DNA of 64,000 bases from Eleginops maclovinus (Eukaryota > Chordata > Actinopteri > Perciformes > Eleginopidae). The position numbers were made by a program, and so were the translations under genes. The notes beneath the pieces were generated by a model. The model saw only the letters and a list, made by a program, of their open reading frames with translations, did no database searches and was not told the origin of the DNA. Below are positions 24,615 to 47,737 of this stretch, piece by piece. Every line of letters begins with the position of its first letter. The stretch's first letter is position 1. The stretch spans positions 8,302,001 to 8,366,000 of the forward strand of contig NC_086351.1 of assembly GCF_036324505.1 (NCBI RefSeq). Reading direction: 5' to 3'.

Positions 24615-27354
24615 TTAATGTACCTTCTCTACTGGATCACAAGCTTTCTCTGGATGTGGCCCTCCTCTCTCCAAGCAGTATTCCTCCCAGAGCTCATTAA
24701 ACAAATTACCAGTCGCACCGAACGAACAGCCTTGATCCCTTTTGGATTCACACAACCTCAAATCCATCTTTTTAAATACAGCGCAGAACACCTGCCGAGA
24801 GAGCGCTGTGGTCTTCCTCTCTGAGCAGTGGTTGTAATAGTGCCTGTACACCTCAGACATGTTTGAGAAAACCGGCTCCAGATACAGTTTGGAGACAGAC
24901 GTCCCACAACAGTATGAGGGAACTTTTGGTAAACTCTGAAGGAACTCATTCAGGATTATATGCTCAGACGCTTTACGGGATTTCCTTTGAGTTTGTTGCT
25001 TAGTTATTTGCTCTGAATTGTCCTGTTGGGCTATATGATGTGCCCAGTTAAGCACTGACCACTCTCCAATCCCCAAAGTGGAGAGGAACATCTTTTTGCA
25101 AACTTGTTTTCTGTCGCCGTCGGATATCAAATGATATCGCATCGAGACAGACCTTCTCGACTGAGTCCACGGTGCTCGTGTTCTTTCCACCGGGTCGCAG
25201 TCGACTAACCTGGACACATAGACCTTTCTCTGAGGCCACGTCATACACTGCCAAAAACTAGTGAACAGCTGGTTCCTCCCTTCTTCACTGAAGTCAGCAC
25301 AGAAGCGGTTGGATGCCCTTTTGCACGCAGTGGACGAGCATCTCGATCCTATTGTCCTCTGACCTTTAGTTATGGTGGTGCCGTCTTTCTTTCGTTTGCT
25401 GATGTACGGTTTGCCCTCCATCCTGAGTTGCTTCTGTCGATTCTGCTTCCACGTTAGCGGCTTTGCAACTCTGGATTTCTTTCTGTCTGACCCCTCTGGT
25501 TCTGGCTGCCTGTCTCTGTCAGCGGCATTCACTTGTTCTGCAAAAAACAGAGAAATGTTGTTAACAGCGTGAGGTTATACTGTGATAAACTACAGTGCTC
25601 ACTAAAAACTTTTAATAGCACTTACTTACTTATATTTTTCTCAGTAGGGCAGTGTGAATTATTACAATTATTGTAATTATCGGTTTATGAGTATGACAAT
25701 GATATATATCAGAGAAAATCCTAACATTTGAAAAACAGGAAGCAGCAAATCTTTAGCATTTTGGCTTTATTTGATGCATCGATATTGTGTTAGTTGCCTA
25801 ATCGGTAACTCACTAAATGATTCAGACCTACAATTGTCTTTAGAAAGTAGCTAAAAAGCGAGAACAATTACTCACCCTGGGAAACTTCTGCAGAATTATT
25901 GACTGCAGGAGGAGCAAGGTTCTGTTGTGGGCACTGAGGGACAGTCTGGCTCTTCTCTAATTTCTCTTCATTTGATTCATTGTTTGTTAGTTCTTCTTTC
26001 TGTGTCCAGTTGAGCACAGACCACTCGCCTATCCCCAGAGTGGACAGGAACATGTTTTTACACACTTGTTGCCTTTTTCCATCCAACATCAAGTGGTAAC
26101 GCAGAGAAACTGATCTTCTCGACTGCATTCCAACGGCCCGAGATCTTTCCACGGGGTCGCGGTCCACTTGTTCTGTTACATACAGTTTTCTCTGAGCCCA
26201 GTTCATGTGCTGCCAGAATTTGTCAAACACTTTCTTCCTGGCTTCCTCGTTGATTTCATTACAAAGTCGATTTGATGCCTTTTTACATGCATTTGAGGTG
26301 CATCGTGGTCCGATTGATCTTGGCTGTTTTATTACGAACTCGCCATCTTTTTTGCGTTTGCTCACATATGATTTACCCTCCATCCTCAGCTGTTTCTGCT
26401 CGTTTTGCTTCCACTTGGATGGATCAGAAAATTTGGTATTGAGCTTTCGCCTGCCTGGCTTTTGACTTATCCATACTAGTGTTTCCTTTTTTGGCTGCAG
26501 TAAGGAGTAATGAAAAATGCAATAAAAAAAGGTTATTTGTTGAAAGTTGAGATTGTAAATTAACTTCAGTTGGAAATGTTTTCGTTGGTTTATCATCACA
26601 AAATTGACAATATCATTGCAAGTGAGATGGTTTTGTGAGCTTGTGAGCATGTTTTTTATAAGCTTGATAATATTTATATATTCCAGATAAACAAACAGTA
26701 TATATTCCAGTTTTTTGACATTGGTTTCTGTTAATAAATTGGAGTTAACCACTTTACAGGAACTCAAAATAGTGAGAGCAAAACCAAAACATACAGTACA
26801 AGGATAAAATCATGTTAACAGTATTACAAATACTAATATAAAAGGGGTCATCAGTTAGGATGAGTACCATTATATAGCAAATATCAGAGCAACTTGCATA
26901 AACAACTCTGCTTCCAAATACACATGGCTACAATTTACAGATGAATGCTGACAACTTAAACAAGATTGAATCATCCTTTTTATACATCTGCAGACTGGAA
27001 AAACCCACTGCAAACACAACTTCCCCATACTGTTACTTACTAGTGTCAGCAACCACAATCTGTAGAGGAAACTGTGGGATCATCTGTGGCTCTGCTTTCA
27101 TTACTGAGTGGGACCTTTTTCTGGATGAACCATCTTTGTAGGCGTCAGATTTCCTGCGAGCATCCGTGATGTGCAGACGATCTTGATGAAACAGAACATG
27201 CACATAAATCTACTTAAGACATGCAATTCACTGCTTTGCTTCCTATTCTGAGCTAGTACTGACCTGCTGGGATGTGGTGCAGCCCAAAAGTCTCAGTGAC
27301 TCTGGTAACAGGGACATCACTGATGGCTTTGGGATGGAAACCAATATCCTCCAT
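24615..27354 (-). CDS. Unidentified gene with two tandem copies of one Cys/Arg-rich domain
   Basis: Minus-strand exons: 27354-27264 (starts MEDIGFHPKAISDV), 27181-27041, 26494-25876 and 25537-24615. The last two splice in phase (G|AA) and each encode a copy of the same roughly 140-residue domain: KWKQN(E/R)QKQLRMEGK, KRKKDG, a GxRC(T/S)S(N/T)AC block, FWQxMxWxQRK(V/L)YV, RRSVS(L/M)RYHL and MFLSTLGIGEWSVLNW. I know similar uncharacterised proteins from arthropods, cnidarians and fish, but no function. Exon 2 ends in phase 1 and exon 3 starts in phase 0. A possible 56 bp exon at 26994-26939 (CCAG acceptor, GTAAAT donor) would repair this and give about 609 residues. Alternatively the last two exons have their own start. 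The TAA is at 24617-24615. Fairly sure it is a gene; function unknown. Confidence 0.6.
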
Positions 27355-29630
27355 TGCTGCAATGGCTAAAACACAAGAAAAAGGATGTTGGGAGTTTTAT
27401 TGGTTAAGCAAAACATTTTTAAAAAAACGTGTCCTGCTCCTACAATCCACCATCAGTAATTAGCATTAACCTGCTTATACATTGAGACTCCTTAAAGCAA
27501 TTTAAAAACACTGCTTGTGCATGTTTTACTGTTGACAACAAAGCCATGTGTCTTAATCCAGATGTTTTAGTAGTACGTAGAAGTAGGCGTTGCAGGCCTG
27601 ATTCCTCGAAAGGTAAGTCGAAACGCCTGTAATAATGTTCATAGTACATGTTTAGCTAACTTAATGCGCAGCTAAATCCTAGCAACTCTGCTTGCATGCC
27701 AAACTACAGACAGTACTTTAAAAATGACACATTATCGGCTTTGCTTACATATGTTTATACATTTGAAAACGTCTCGTAGACCCGTCGGTTCCATCCAGAT
27801 TAGATCACAATCTCTCCCGCTGCCGAGGTTTTACTCCTTCATGGTTCTGACAGTGAAACACGACATCTGTCAGTTCAGCAAACGCACGTTTTATTTCTCT
27901 AAATAAGTAGTATCATTACTGGGAGCTCTGTGGAGCTTCCCAATGGCAGCTGCCATGTCCGAGCATGCGCACTGGCTTTCGGTGTAAATACAAGTTATTT
28001 AATTCACTCATTGAGCAACATACAAAACGTAAAATAAAATGTAAAAAATAAAACACAATAACCACAAAAACAGCAATTGTATAATAATCATAATATTATT
28101 ATTAATAATAATGTTTCTTATTTATTCAAGAGTAAGGCAGTGTTTTAGTCATTAATTATTGTACCGTCCATGTTTATGTAGTTATTTAATTAGCCTTTTT
28201 TTTTTACTGCACTGTTAGTGTGCAGTTTTATTATAATGCTGCTGTGTTTATTATATTTTTGTAACTCTGGAACAACAATTCCCTATCTTTTCTTATCTTA
28301 TCTTATTTTATCTTATCTTGTCTTATCTTATTTTGTCTTATCTTAGTATCCCAAGTAAATAAGAAGTATGAAAAGTATGAATTATGCAGATTGTTTATGT
28401 AAAAATCAAAAATCAACTACTCCAAAAATACTCCATTAGTCTAAAGGTAAGGTCCTGCAATTTGGAACCACTAACAGCTCATATAAGAGAACTTACATTT
28501 AAATGATCTATGTAAGTAAAATAGTTTTCCTCTCAGAAAGGAACTGTCAAAAATGTAAATTGGGTTTTAAAAATACATGAAAGGAAACATGTAAGTGATT
28601 TATAGGGGTTTTAGACAGGCAGCCTAAAAAAGTGATTGTATACATAGCTTTGCTCATCCTATCTTTCGAACATGAAAGCAGAAGGAAGGAAGGAAGCTAT
28701 CAGGAAGTTCAAAGTTTCTGCTGGGGCTTCATTCCCCTCAGTTGTCTTAATGGGTTACAAAACATGACAAGAATAACCAACCAGACAAAGCAAGCAACTG
28801 TCCTCAGACACACAGCCGCAGGGACAGCAAAAGTCTCAGGTCTAAATCCCGTCAATAGTTTTTTTGTAGTTTAAATTATTGCACATAAATCAGTTAAATG
28901 TGTCCCAAAAATCTTGATAAATGTTCGTATAATAACCATAGGCAGACAGATATATGTAGCTTTATAAAACCTTAAAATACATGTCCGGGAAAACAAGTGA
29001 GGCTAACAGCATCAAATAGAAAGTCAACTAGCCCTTATTACATTGGATGGGCGAATAATCATATTTTAATTTAAACCAAATGTATATGGAAAGTTTGACA
29101 TTAAGTATACGTTTACATAAGCACACAAAACTGTATTGCAATAAATAGACAAGTGAAATAAATGGGATATCTATTAACACAACTTTTATAGCACTCTGTA
29201 AACTTAATGTTACATCTTTATTATTCCATTGAACACATTCTTTTGCATCAAGGCAACATGAAAATGAACCTTAAAAAAGACACTCAAAATCAAAGTGTTA
29301 TTCCTAAACCAATGAATCAATTCATTTTAGAAGGCTATTCAATTTAAACTTTTGAAATGTGGTGTAATAACACATATTCCAGGACCAAATTTGTAAAGCT
29401 GTGGCAGTTACATATTCTTGCCACATGGTATCGCTGCTGGACTGTTTGTGATAGCACATATTCAGGGTTCACACCAAGCGTATCATGTAACTATTACACT
29501 GTACAGCGTGCTACACACATTGCTGCTTTTTACTACAGTTTTTGAAGACATGGCTTGGAATAAATACCAAACGTCATATAAGCAAAGGACATGTTGTCAG
29601 TGGTTATCGTCGTCCGTGACTTTGGCAGAC
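27355..29630. other. Spacer upstream of tap1
   Basis: No supported gene. A GCATGCGCAC word at 27963-27972 resembles an NRF1 site and may mark the promoter of the minus-strand gene. The remainder is AT-rich with a TCTTA-type repeat at 28285-28345. Confidence 0.5.
28285..28345. repeat. Degenerate (TCTTA)n tandem repeat
   Basis: Repeated TCTTATCTTA and TTTTATCTTA units over about 60 bases. Confidence 0.8.
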
Positions 29631-29636
29631 ATACAA

Positions 29637-30027
29637 GGGACTTTCCGCTGTAAAACGATATAAGTTGTTACTTTCGGTTTCAGTTAAACACAGATCAGCT
29701 CGGTCGAAGTTTGGAGTAGCAGGCTGTTGAGTCTTACTCCAAACTAACCTTAGTTTGTTAGATAAATATCGGGTTCCGTCCTCAGGATAATATCTAACCG
29801 TGACATCAAACTTGGTTGGTCGAAAGGGAATGTAAGTAGAATATAAACAGCTGTAATGCTAGCAGCTAAACTGAGCTATCAAGCGTTGCCATATCCAAGT
29901 AAGCATACTTTACAGTTTGACTTAATAATACTACATAGCAATGTTGTAGTTATGAGGATTGGTTTGACTTGGGGTTACTGCTGAATCGTTTCAAAGAAAT
30001 CCGCAGTGTGAATGAAAACGAAAGTGA
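29637..30027 (+). promoter_or_regulatory. tap1: tap1 promoter with NF-kB site and two ISREs
   Basis: GGGACTTTCC (29637-29646) is a perfect kB site. TTTCGGTTTC (29672-29681) is a GAAANNGAAA element on the minus strand. A second element, GAAAACGAAAGTGA, lies at 30014-30027. Likely non-coding exon 1 ends at 29834 before GTAAGTAG. This matches the interferon- and inflammation-driven control expected for TAP genes. Factor binding is inferred from motif only. Confidence 0.7.
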
Positions 30028-30432
30028 CTTTATGCAGCACACTAGCTGCTGCCAAACGGAAGTAGATTCTTACTACGAAGGACATACAAGATACCTTTTT
30101 TGTCTTAGTTTTTATACTTTATCAAATGGTTGGAATGGCTGAAATGTCAGCAATTAAACACAGCATGATCTTAACTGTCAATATGAAAACAAGAATGCTT
30201 TATTACTGCCTAATCGAGCTACCTCATGTACAAAACACATTAAATACAATTATTAATTCCATGCATTTCAGCACCCTCCATCCAGCACATAGTGTCTACA
30301 CATGTCATTTTGTTGCTGTGTATTTGTGAATGTTTTTTGTGTGACTTCTGTCCCACTAGGGAAACCTGACAGCATGAATACACAGTAACTAACCCTCCCC
30401 TCTGTCCGTTTTATTTTCAGAACCTGTGCGTT

Positions 30433-33400
30433 ATGCAAAAAATGAGCTACTTCACCCCTGCACTCTTCTTGTGCCTGGATGTGTGTGTGGTGCACGCCAT
30501 CCGCTTGGCCCATTTGTCATCTCCCCTGCTCTCCCATCCGTTGATCACCCTGTGGGGAGGAGGGTTGGCCAGGGCTTGCCTCCTCGCCCTCTTCACCCTT
30601 ACCTCCCCTGGAAGCCTGGCGTGGATGTGGAGCTTCGAGGGGATTCAGAGCTTAGCGGTCCTTTGCTTCCACTTCCCTGTGTACATCACTCTTCTCTGGG
30701 CTCTAGATCAGCCTACCTTGGAGGAAGTGTGGGGGTGGCACTCCTGGGAAAGGGTGGGTAGCTGTATTTAGCTGTTTTTGTTATGTTGATGTGTTTGTTG
30801 CAGGAGGGATAACATCCATATAATAGCAGGCACTTCTTAATACCTTATGTTGCTGCGGGGGTGACAATCCTAGTGCAGGGCCCATGATGCATTGCTCCCT
30901 AGCCACTGTGTGTGTGTTGGCGGGCTGATAGACAACTCTCTAGACTTTCAGATAAGCAGCTAAGGGTTTTGTAACCCAATTTAAACTTGAACAAAATACA
31001 AACATGGATGTCTTAAAATTGACTATATGAAGGTGGTTCAAGTGCTTTACTCAAGGCCACTTGGCAGAGATGGCGAGTGGGTAGATGCTTTTGTTGCGAT
31101 GTGACTAAGCACTACTGTGAGCTATCTGTACTTTACCTGAATATTTCTATTTTATGTAAATGTATACTTCTACTCAACAGTATTTTAGAGGGAAATATTG
31201 TACTGTTTGCTCTAATGCATGTGTCTGATAGCTATATAAAATGGGTACTTTGCAGATTAGGATTGTAGATAAATGTGATAATCTCATCAAATGATGTGTA
31301 TAGCTATAATAAATGTTGTAAAAGTTAGGGTTAGTTGCTTATTCTTTTCTCCTTAATAAACTTGTCCCTTCCTCTATTGTTACCTGCCATCCTTCTGTTA
31401 CAACCATGTCAGCAGCTACAAGACTGAAACCAAAACCAAACAAGTCTGAAGAGAATGATAAATCCTCGATTCTATAAATGTTGTTTTTGCTTTATCCCAA
31501 TTTCTGTCAGATTCATTTGAGGCATTAAAAGGTATTGTATTTCCACAAATACTTTTCTGGTTTGTGTATTGAACCTGTATTTAATTTTGCAGGTGTTACA
31601 GGGTTATCTTGTGACGGCAGTGGCATGGCTTTACTGGAGTCGATATGTGTCATCACTTTTGCTCTCATGTGGTCAATCCATCTCCTCTCTGATGAAGAAG
31701 GCGCCATCTGAGAAGCCAAAAGAAGACACCTCTGACCCTCTGAAGAGGCTGATTGGATACATGCGTCCCTATCTCAGGCGCTTTGTTTCTGTGCTGATTC
31801 TTGTGGTCCTCTCTTCTTATGGTAGGACACTTTAAATGAAGTGCTTGTCGTTGATCATTTATATGAAGTGTTCTCATACAACTGCAACATTCAGAATTAT
31901 GTCCTTTAGTTTTCTTGAGTTTTTTGAAGATTCACTCACTATTTAGAGACAAAGTCGTCGAAAAGCAATTAGTTCAGCATCGAGGCATTTTATAAGAACA
32001 GCTATTAAGGCATTCGTGTTTTTCAATTAAAATTGTGAAACTTGGAATGACATTACTTACATATTTCAGATTGAAAGTTTTGTCTATAAGTTAAATTAAA
32101 CTTATTTGATGTGAATTTCTATCCGCAGGTGAGATGGCAATCCCTAAATACACTGGTCGTGTGGCGGACTGGATCATAAATGAAGAATTACCGGATGCAT
32201 TCACAGAGGCCATCACAGTCATGACACTTATGACTATTGTCAGGTAATGCAATCTTTTTACCACATTATTTTTTACCAGTTCCAAGTTTGTGTAGTACCT
32301 GAACATGATTTAGATTTTTTTGTGAAAGCAGAGGTATTAAGTACTATTGTATATTTTGTCTGTACTATGTTTCAGTGCTGTGCTTGAGTTTGTATGTGAC
32401 CTCATGTACAACGTCACCATGAGCCTCATACACACCTCAGTGCAGGGGGCCGTCTTCAAGGCTGTGCTGAAACAGGATATTGCTTTCTTTGAGGCAACTT
32501 CAACAGGTAAATCATGCGAGTCCTGTATATATGGCTAACTCAGCAGAAAGTAATCTTTAAAGGTCCCATATTGCAGCCGTTTTTACTGGTCATATTTCCA
32601 TTGTTGAGATGTGCTAGAATAGATGTACATTGGTCAATGTTCCAAAAACACATTGATTTTCTCATACAGCATCTCTGTATAGCATCTCTATTCACTCTCT
32701 GTCCTAACACCTTGTCGGAGCTCCTGCCCCCCCCCCCCCCCCCCCCCCTATGAGCCTAGTGTGTTCTGATTGGTCAACTTGCACACTCTGTTCTGATTGG
32801 TCAACAACCAGAGAGGCAGAGTGCTTTCCCAGCCTTCCCGTTACAGCTGAGCATCAGTTTATGACGGCGGTACAGCCATATACTGTTTGAACCGGAGTCT
32901 GATCCTGAAAGTGACACAGACCAACGTGATGGACCTGATCCACCGTCCCAAAGTATATTGGAGCAGGCGGTTTCACACTGGAAAGTTTTAATTTTTTATG
33001 TCGCTCTTACATTTCAGATTTAATGTTAGAACTGAAACAAAGTAGGAACAGCCTCGTCCTTCAGTACTGCACGCTTTGCATATCGGCATCAACCTGTGCA
33101 AGGTTTTTGAAGCTGTCGTCCGTGAAATTCCGGGCACACAGTACAGTATGTTGGACAGTTGAAGGAACAGTGTTAAAAATACATTTCAACCACTGACTTT
33201 TTCGTGGTACTGCCTTTGGTAAGGCAAGCAGATGACGTTTCCCCTCACATTCAGGGCATTGTACTTTCTTGACATTTCAGCCTTCCAACAGTAAATGGTC
33301 GGTTGGCAGAGGGTGTGCCTATTGGTCTGTAGATATGGGCGTGCCAACTTGCCAATTGGTCTCCAGATGTAGTGTCGTCAATGTCGCCCCCGGAAGAAAA

Positions 33401-36400
33401 AAATGGAAAAAGGCGAAAATGCTACATAACACAAGAAAAATCGGTTATAACCAGAAAAGCATTATAGGGGACCTTTAAGGAAAAAGTTCTGTATACAATC
33501 AGTCATAATTAATTAATCTATTTATTTCACTTATGCTACACACTTTTTTTTTTTATCGAAGCCAAGCCCATTTTTTTTTTTTGTAATGAATTTCCTTATA
33601 GATATACTTGACTAAATTTGCGCTGGCTGGGTAGAATCAATAATACATTATTTTCTCAGGTGAACTAGTGTCCCGGGTTACCACTGATACAAACGACATG
33701 AGCGAGGCACTGAGCGAGAAACTAAGTCTTGTAATGTGGTACACGGCGCGTTTTGGCTTCCTCATGTTCTTCATGGTGAGCCAGTCATGGAAAATGTCTC
33801 TGCTTACCTGTATGGGACTGCCTATCATCTGGGTCATACCCAAACTCACTGGACACTTTCACCAGGTAAAGCCGACTTCCTGATATGTCTCAATTAGAGC
33901 TGCAACAATTAGTCCACTGTTTTGATGTATAAATACTTAACGTGTCATTTTGATTTATCCATGTTACAGACTATTGCTGCACAGGTTCAGGAGTCACTTG
34001 CTAAGGCCAACCAGGTTGCCACTGAGACTTTCTCCAACATGAAGACGGTGAGGAGCTTTGCCAATGAAGATGGAGAGACAGAGAGGTACAGACAGCGGCT
34101 AGAGGATACCTACTCCCTCAACAAAAAGGAAGCAGTGGCCTATGCAACCTCTACCTGGGCTAATAGTGTGAGTTGAATTCTGATATGGGTTGTGTACAAC
34201 AATTTCTGAGCACAAATTTGTCTGTTAGTAGAGGGTGGGTTAATTTAGAATGTAGCAAAATATGATACCATGCTCATATGCTAAAATTGCAATGAAAACA
34301 CGAAGAACCTTTGGAAGAAAACTGATAAATATTCTTTGAACCTCCACTAGTTTAGACATTTTTATCATGCAATGGCTAGTGATTTTGAGCTTTGTCTTCA
34401 TTGAAGTATATTAATTACAATTAAGTGCAGTACCTTAAATGTGTGATCAATTTGAAATGTTCTCCCAGATGACGACCCTGGCCCTGAAGGTGTGCATTCT
34501 GTACTATGGAGGGATCCTTGTGACCAAGGGGGACGTCAGCAGTGGAGACTTGGTGTCGTACGTCCTCTATGAGCTGCAGTTTGCCTCTGCTGTAGAGGTA
34601 AGCTACAGGCCAACATAAAGCTTGAATGAAAATGTAAATGACTTTTCAATTAAAAAGTGCCTCATTCTACCACCTCTCTTTCAGGCTGTCATGCATTATT
34701 ACCCGGCAGTGAGGAAGGCCATTGGTGCATCTGAGAAAATCTTTGAATATTTAGATCGCAACCCTCAATTACCACCAAATGGCACTTTGAGCCCTGAAGA
34801 TCTTCAGGGACACATTCAGTTCAAAAAAGTCACATTTTCCTATCCCGGGAGTACAGACAATGGCAATCCTGTGCTCAAGGTATGTATGTATGTTTAACTC
34901 TTGTGCATTTATTTTTACATTGACTACAATTACATACTGGATACTAGCCTTTTGAAATTCATCCTATTCCTCTCATCTACCAGGAAGTTTCTCTGGATAT
35001 AAAGCCAGGCAAAGTCACTGCCATCGTTGGGCTCAACAGATCGGGGAAGTCCACTTGCGTCAAGCTGTTGGAGAGATTCTACCAGCCCCAAGCAGGGGAG
35101 ATCCTATTGGATGGGAAACCACTGACAAACTACAAAGACCAGTACCTACATGACAACGTGGGTTGCCACAGGAAGGACCAATTTGTATTAGAATATTTTA
35201 AGTACATAGCTGAAATTGTCTAATTTGACATACAGTGAGCTCAATAACAGAAAACTTACAGGAACCCTGATGTGTTTCATCCAGGGACGCTATGGATCAA
35301 TGTTTCTTAGAACCTATTCCTATGTAGTTTGCGGAATGCGTTGAGATGTCTTTTTTTCACAAACACCATATTCAAACAGTAAAGACTGCATTCAGTAATT
35401 AAGTCTTTTGAGAACTTCCTTTGGGGATATTTAGGGATGTTTGCAGAAATATCCACATTCTAAAGAAAGTCAATAAGCGTAATTACTGCACTTTTTTAAT
35501 GGACATTAATTGAAAAAGGACATAATTAGATACAGCCTGGAAGCTGAAACAAAAATTCAAGATTACAATACATAATTGGATCAGCTAAAGTTTTTCCTCA
35601 GATTCTTCCAAATGTCTCTTCACATTCACTGCTTTGCACCTTGGTATTTTTGTAACAGGAATATCATAAGAGCACTTGGTAGCACTTTTTGCCTTTTTTT
35701 TGTCACATTTTTGTTATGCTCATTGTAAATCACTCTGCAATAGCTACATAACCACTGACGTTTCCTTTGCATCCTTTTTGTTTATAGATTGCTGTGGTGA
35801 GCCAAGATTGTGTGCTGTTTGCCCGCTCTGTGCGGGAGAACATCAAGTATGGCTACGAGGATGCCTCTGATGAGGATATGTACAGAGCGGCCAAGCTGGC
35901 CAGTGCCCACGACTTCATCACGGAGCTGTCAAGTGGATACGACACAGGTCAGAGCCACAAATATAAACCATTAGCATGAAATCCTGAGGGGTAACTCTTC
36001 CAATTTGTTCTCTTTACTTCCTGGAATTAAAAACAAATATATATATTTTTTTATAGAATGATCTATAGCTTCTTAGTAGTAGAAAACATTTTTTTTTAAC
36101 TAACAAGTTGTCTTGGTACCAGATTATCTGCAGGTATTGAACACCTATAATTAGGTTGCCTTCAAAAACGAGCTTGGATATTAACAAAAGGTTTTCAATT
36201 TCATTAACATTATTACTGACAGCTGCAGTATGTAGCTAGATCACTGTATCAAGTTTGGCAAAAACTCATAATAACTTAAATCCGTTTCAAATTTAAATCA
36301 GGTAATGCATCCATTTATTTTCTGTTATTGATATATACTACTGGAAATAATTAGAAAACGTGGTTCAAAAGTAAAGGATAATAAAGGTATATTCAGACAT

Positions 36401-37030
36401 ACTGTAAGAGTATGTTTTAGCACTTAAGCATGTAAACATGCTCTATTAGAGACCCGAAACAAGTATGAATCTGAAAATGAGAAAGTGATCATTTAACCAA
36501 CAGTACAACTTGGTTTTCCCCCATGCAATAAAAAATGCACTGCTCCCCAACGATGTACATAAACACAATAACAGCATGCCCTTGTGTTGCACAGATGCTG
36601 GGGAGAAGGGAGGCCAGGTTTCTGGAGGACAGAAGCAACGCATTGCGATTGCCAGAGCTTTAATCAGACGTCCCAAAATCCTGATCCTGGACAACGCCAC
36701 CAGTGACTTGGACACAGAGAATGAACATCAGGTTGGAAATTCTTACTCTGAGTTTCATTCATTTTGCTCATATTAACCAGCGTTCTTCATGTAACACAAA
36801 GTCATTATTGTACTCAACAGGTGAAGAAAGCTGTTGAGTCTTTAAACCAAACCGACAACTGCACTGTGCTGTTGATATCCAACAGGATGAGTGTTGTAGA
36901 GAAGGCCAATCATATATTTGTCCTGGACAATGGTAAGCTGAAGGAGGAGGGCAGTCATGATGAGCTGGTGGGAAAAGGCGGCCTCTATGCTGAACTGTTG
37001 AGAAAGCAGAATATGGGCTTTCACCGTTAA
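30433..37030 (+). CDS. tap1: TAP1, antigen peptide transporter half-subunit (ABCB2)
   Basis: Twelve coding exons in phase: 30433-30753, 31593-31821, 32129-32243, 32376-32506, 33660-33865, 33970-34167, 34469-34597, 34685-34879, 34984-35157, 35788-35947, 36595-36731, 36821-37030; 734 residues. TAP1 pairs with TAP2 in the ER membrane and imports cytosolic peptides for MHC class I loading. TAP1-specific blocks: [50 protein letters not shown]. Exons 2-3 give the N-terminal hydrophobic segments, the middle the ABC membrane domain, and the last four the ATPase. The ATPase is degenerate: Walker A reads GLNRSGKST (Arg for the fourth-position Gly, codon 35038-35040), Walker [12 protein letters not shown], and the switch His is Asn (ISNRMS). 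Signature VSGGQKQR is intact. Mammalian TAP1 also has a degenerate site, but not in Walker A. Confidence 0.9.
32561..33474. mobile_element. piggyBac-type non-autonomous element with TTAA target duplication
   Basis: 914 bp in tap1 intron between exons 32376-32506 and 33660-33865. TTAA at 32557-32560 and 33475-33478 flanks inverted ends AGGTCCCATATTGC and (minus strand) AGGTCCCCTATAATGC. It contains a poly(C) run near 32728-32748. No transposase frame was seen. Same family as 46318-46856. Confidence 0.75.
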
Positions 37031-37880
37031 GAAGAGGTGAAGAATGATGCTCAGTGATACGTGCGTGCAGGGGTTGGCCTCAATTCAGAAAAAGCAGATG
37101 TGTTACCTGAAAGTTGCTGGTTAAAAATCCAGACACGAAGAGTCAAAATTGATTACATCCATACATACAAGTGTTGTGAGTATTTGCCTATTAGGGATAT
37201 TTCCCTACTTCATGCACTTTTGAAGGTGAAGTTGCTATATGCCAATATGGGTGTAAATGGGAATCATCTTGAAGATAGTTTATGACAATTACACACTAGT
37301 TTGCTTCACACACACTTTTTTTCTTGCTGCAAATAGATGTAGAACAGATCAAATAGATTAGATCATAGAGATTTAAGATGGTGTGTTTCTAAATGATGGG
37401 ATTTTAATGTTTATGTTTTTTATATTCCTCCTTGTTTTTTGTTTTTTTTATCAAAGTGTTTGATAGCTTTTCCTGCATTACTATCAGAATGAATTATTAC
37501 AGCTTGAACTTTTTTGTTTCTAACATTATAATACATGGCTAAAAGGGCTTATTTTGTATATGGCCCTCAAACTACTGCTGATTTTATTTTTATTTTGTAT
37601 TTATTCTGAAGCTTTATGACTTGACATAACTTTAAGATATGTTATTTTAAAAAAACATTTTAAGGAAATTCTTTATGGACTAGTCATGGGCAATGGCAAA
37701 AATGCAACAAAAGTTTAATGATATGCAAAATTGAAGAAAATGATTTCCAAAGTATGGCTAGAACGTTAACTTTATTTCTGTTTCTGTTTCTTTGTAAGTT
37801 CATCTGATCCTGTTGGTCCTAATGCAAACATGATAGTATGTGATAAATTGTAAAAAAAATAAATTATGATTTCACCAATC
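37031..37880 (+). other. tap1: tap1 3' UTR
   Basis: AT-rich non-coding sequence. AATAAA at 37858-37863 is the likely poly(A) signal. The next promoter begins only about 200 bases further on. Confidence 0.55.
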
Positions 37881-38059
37881 CCTGCAGACTAAAGGACGTT
37901 CATTTGTATAAGTAAAATCGTAATCGTAAACACTTTGAAGCCATAATGTATAACCTGAATGGATTCACGCTGCTTTGTTTTCAACGCTTCAAAAATGACG
38001 GAGTACAAGATGTACCGACTATGAAGAAGCAGGGCGTGTGTTGTTTGATAGACGTCTGA

Positions 38060-38257
38060 TTACAGCCAATAGGAGTGCAGAAGCACTCGTAACGTGACAG
38101 GAAATACGCAACACTGCCACGCGGAGGGTTTATATAGGTTCAAGCGGAAGCGATAGGTCGCCATTTCATTGCGGCGTTGTTTAGTGGTGTATCAGTGGAA
38201 GTGCAGCGTAAACAGTGGTGGAAAAATTGGACTGTAATAACACCCGCCTACAGGCCA
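38060..38257 (+). promoter_or_regulatory. brd2: brd2 promoter and 5' UTR
   Basis: CCAAT at 38066-38070, TATATAGG at 38131-38138, an ETS-like GCGGAAGC (38143-38150), and GTCGCCATTTC at 38157-38167, a YY1-like element. The ATG follows at 38258. Start of transcription inferred near 38160. Confidence 0.6.
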
Positions 38258-47737
<9,480 letters not shown>

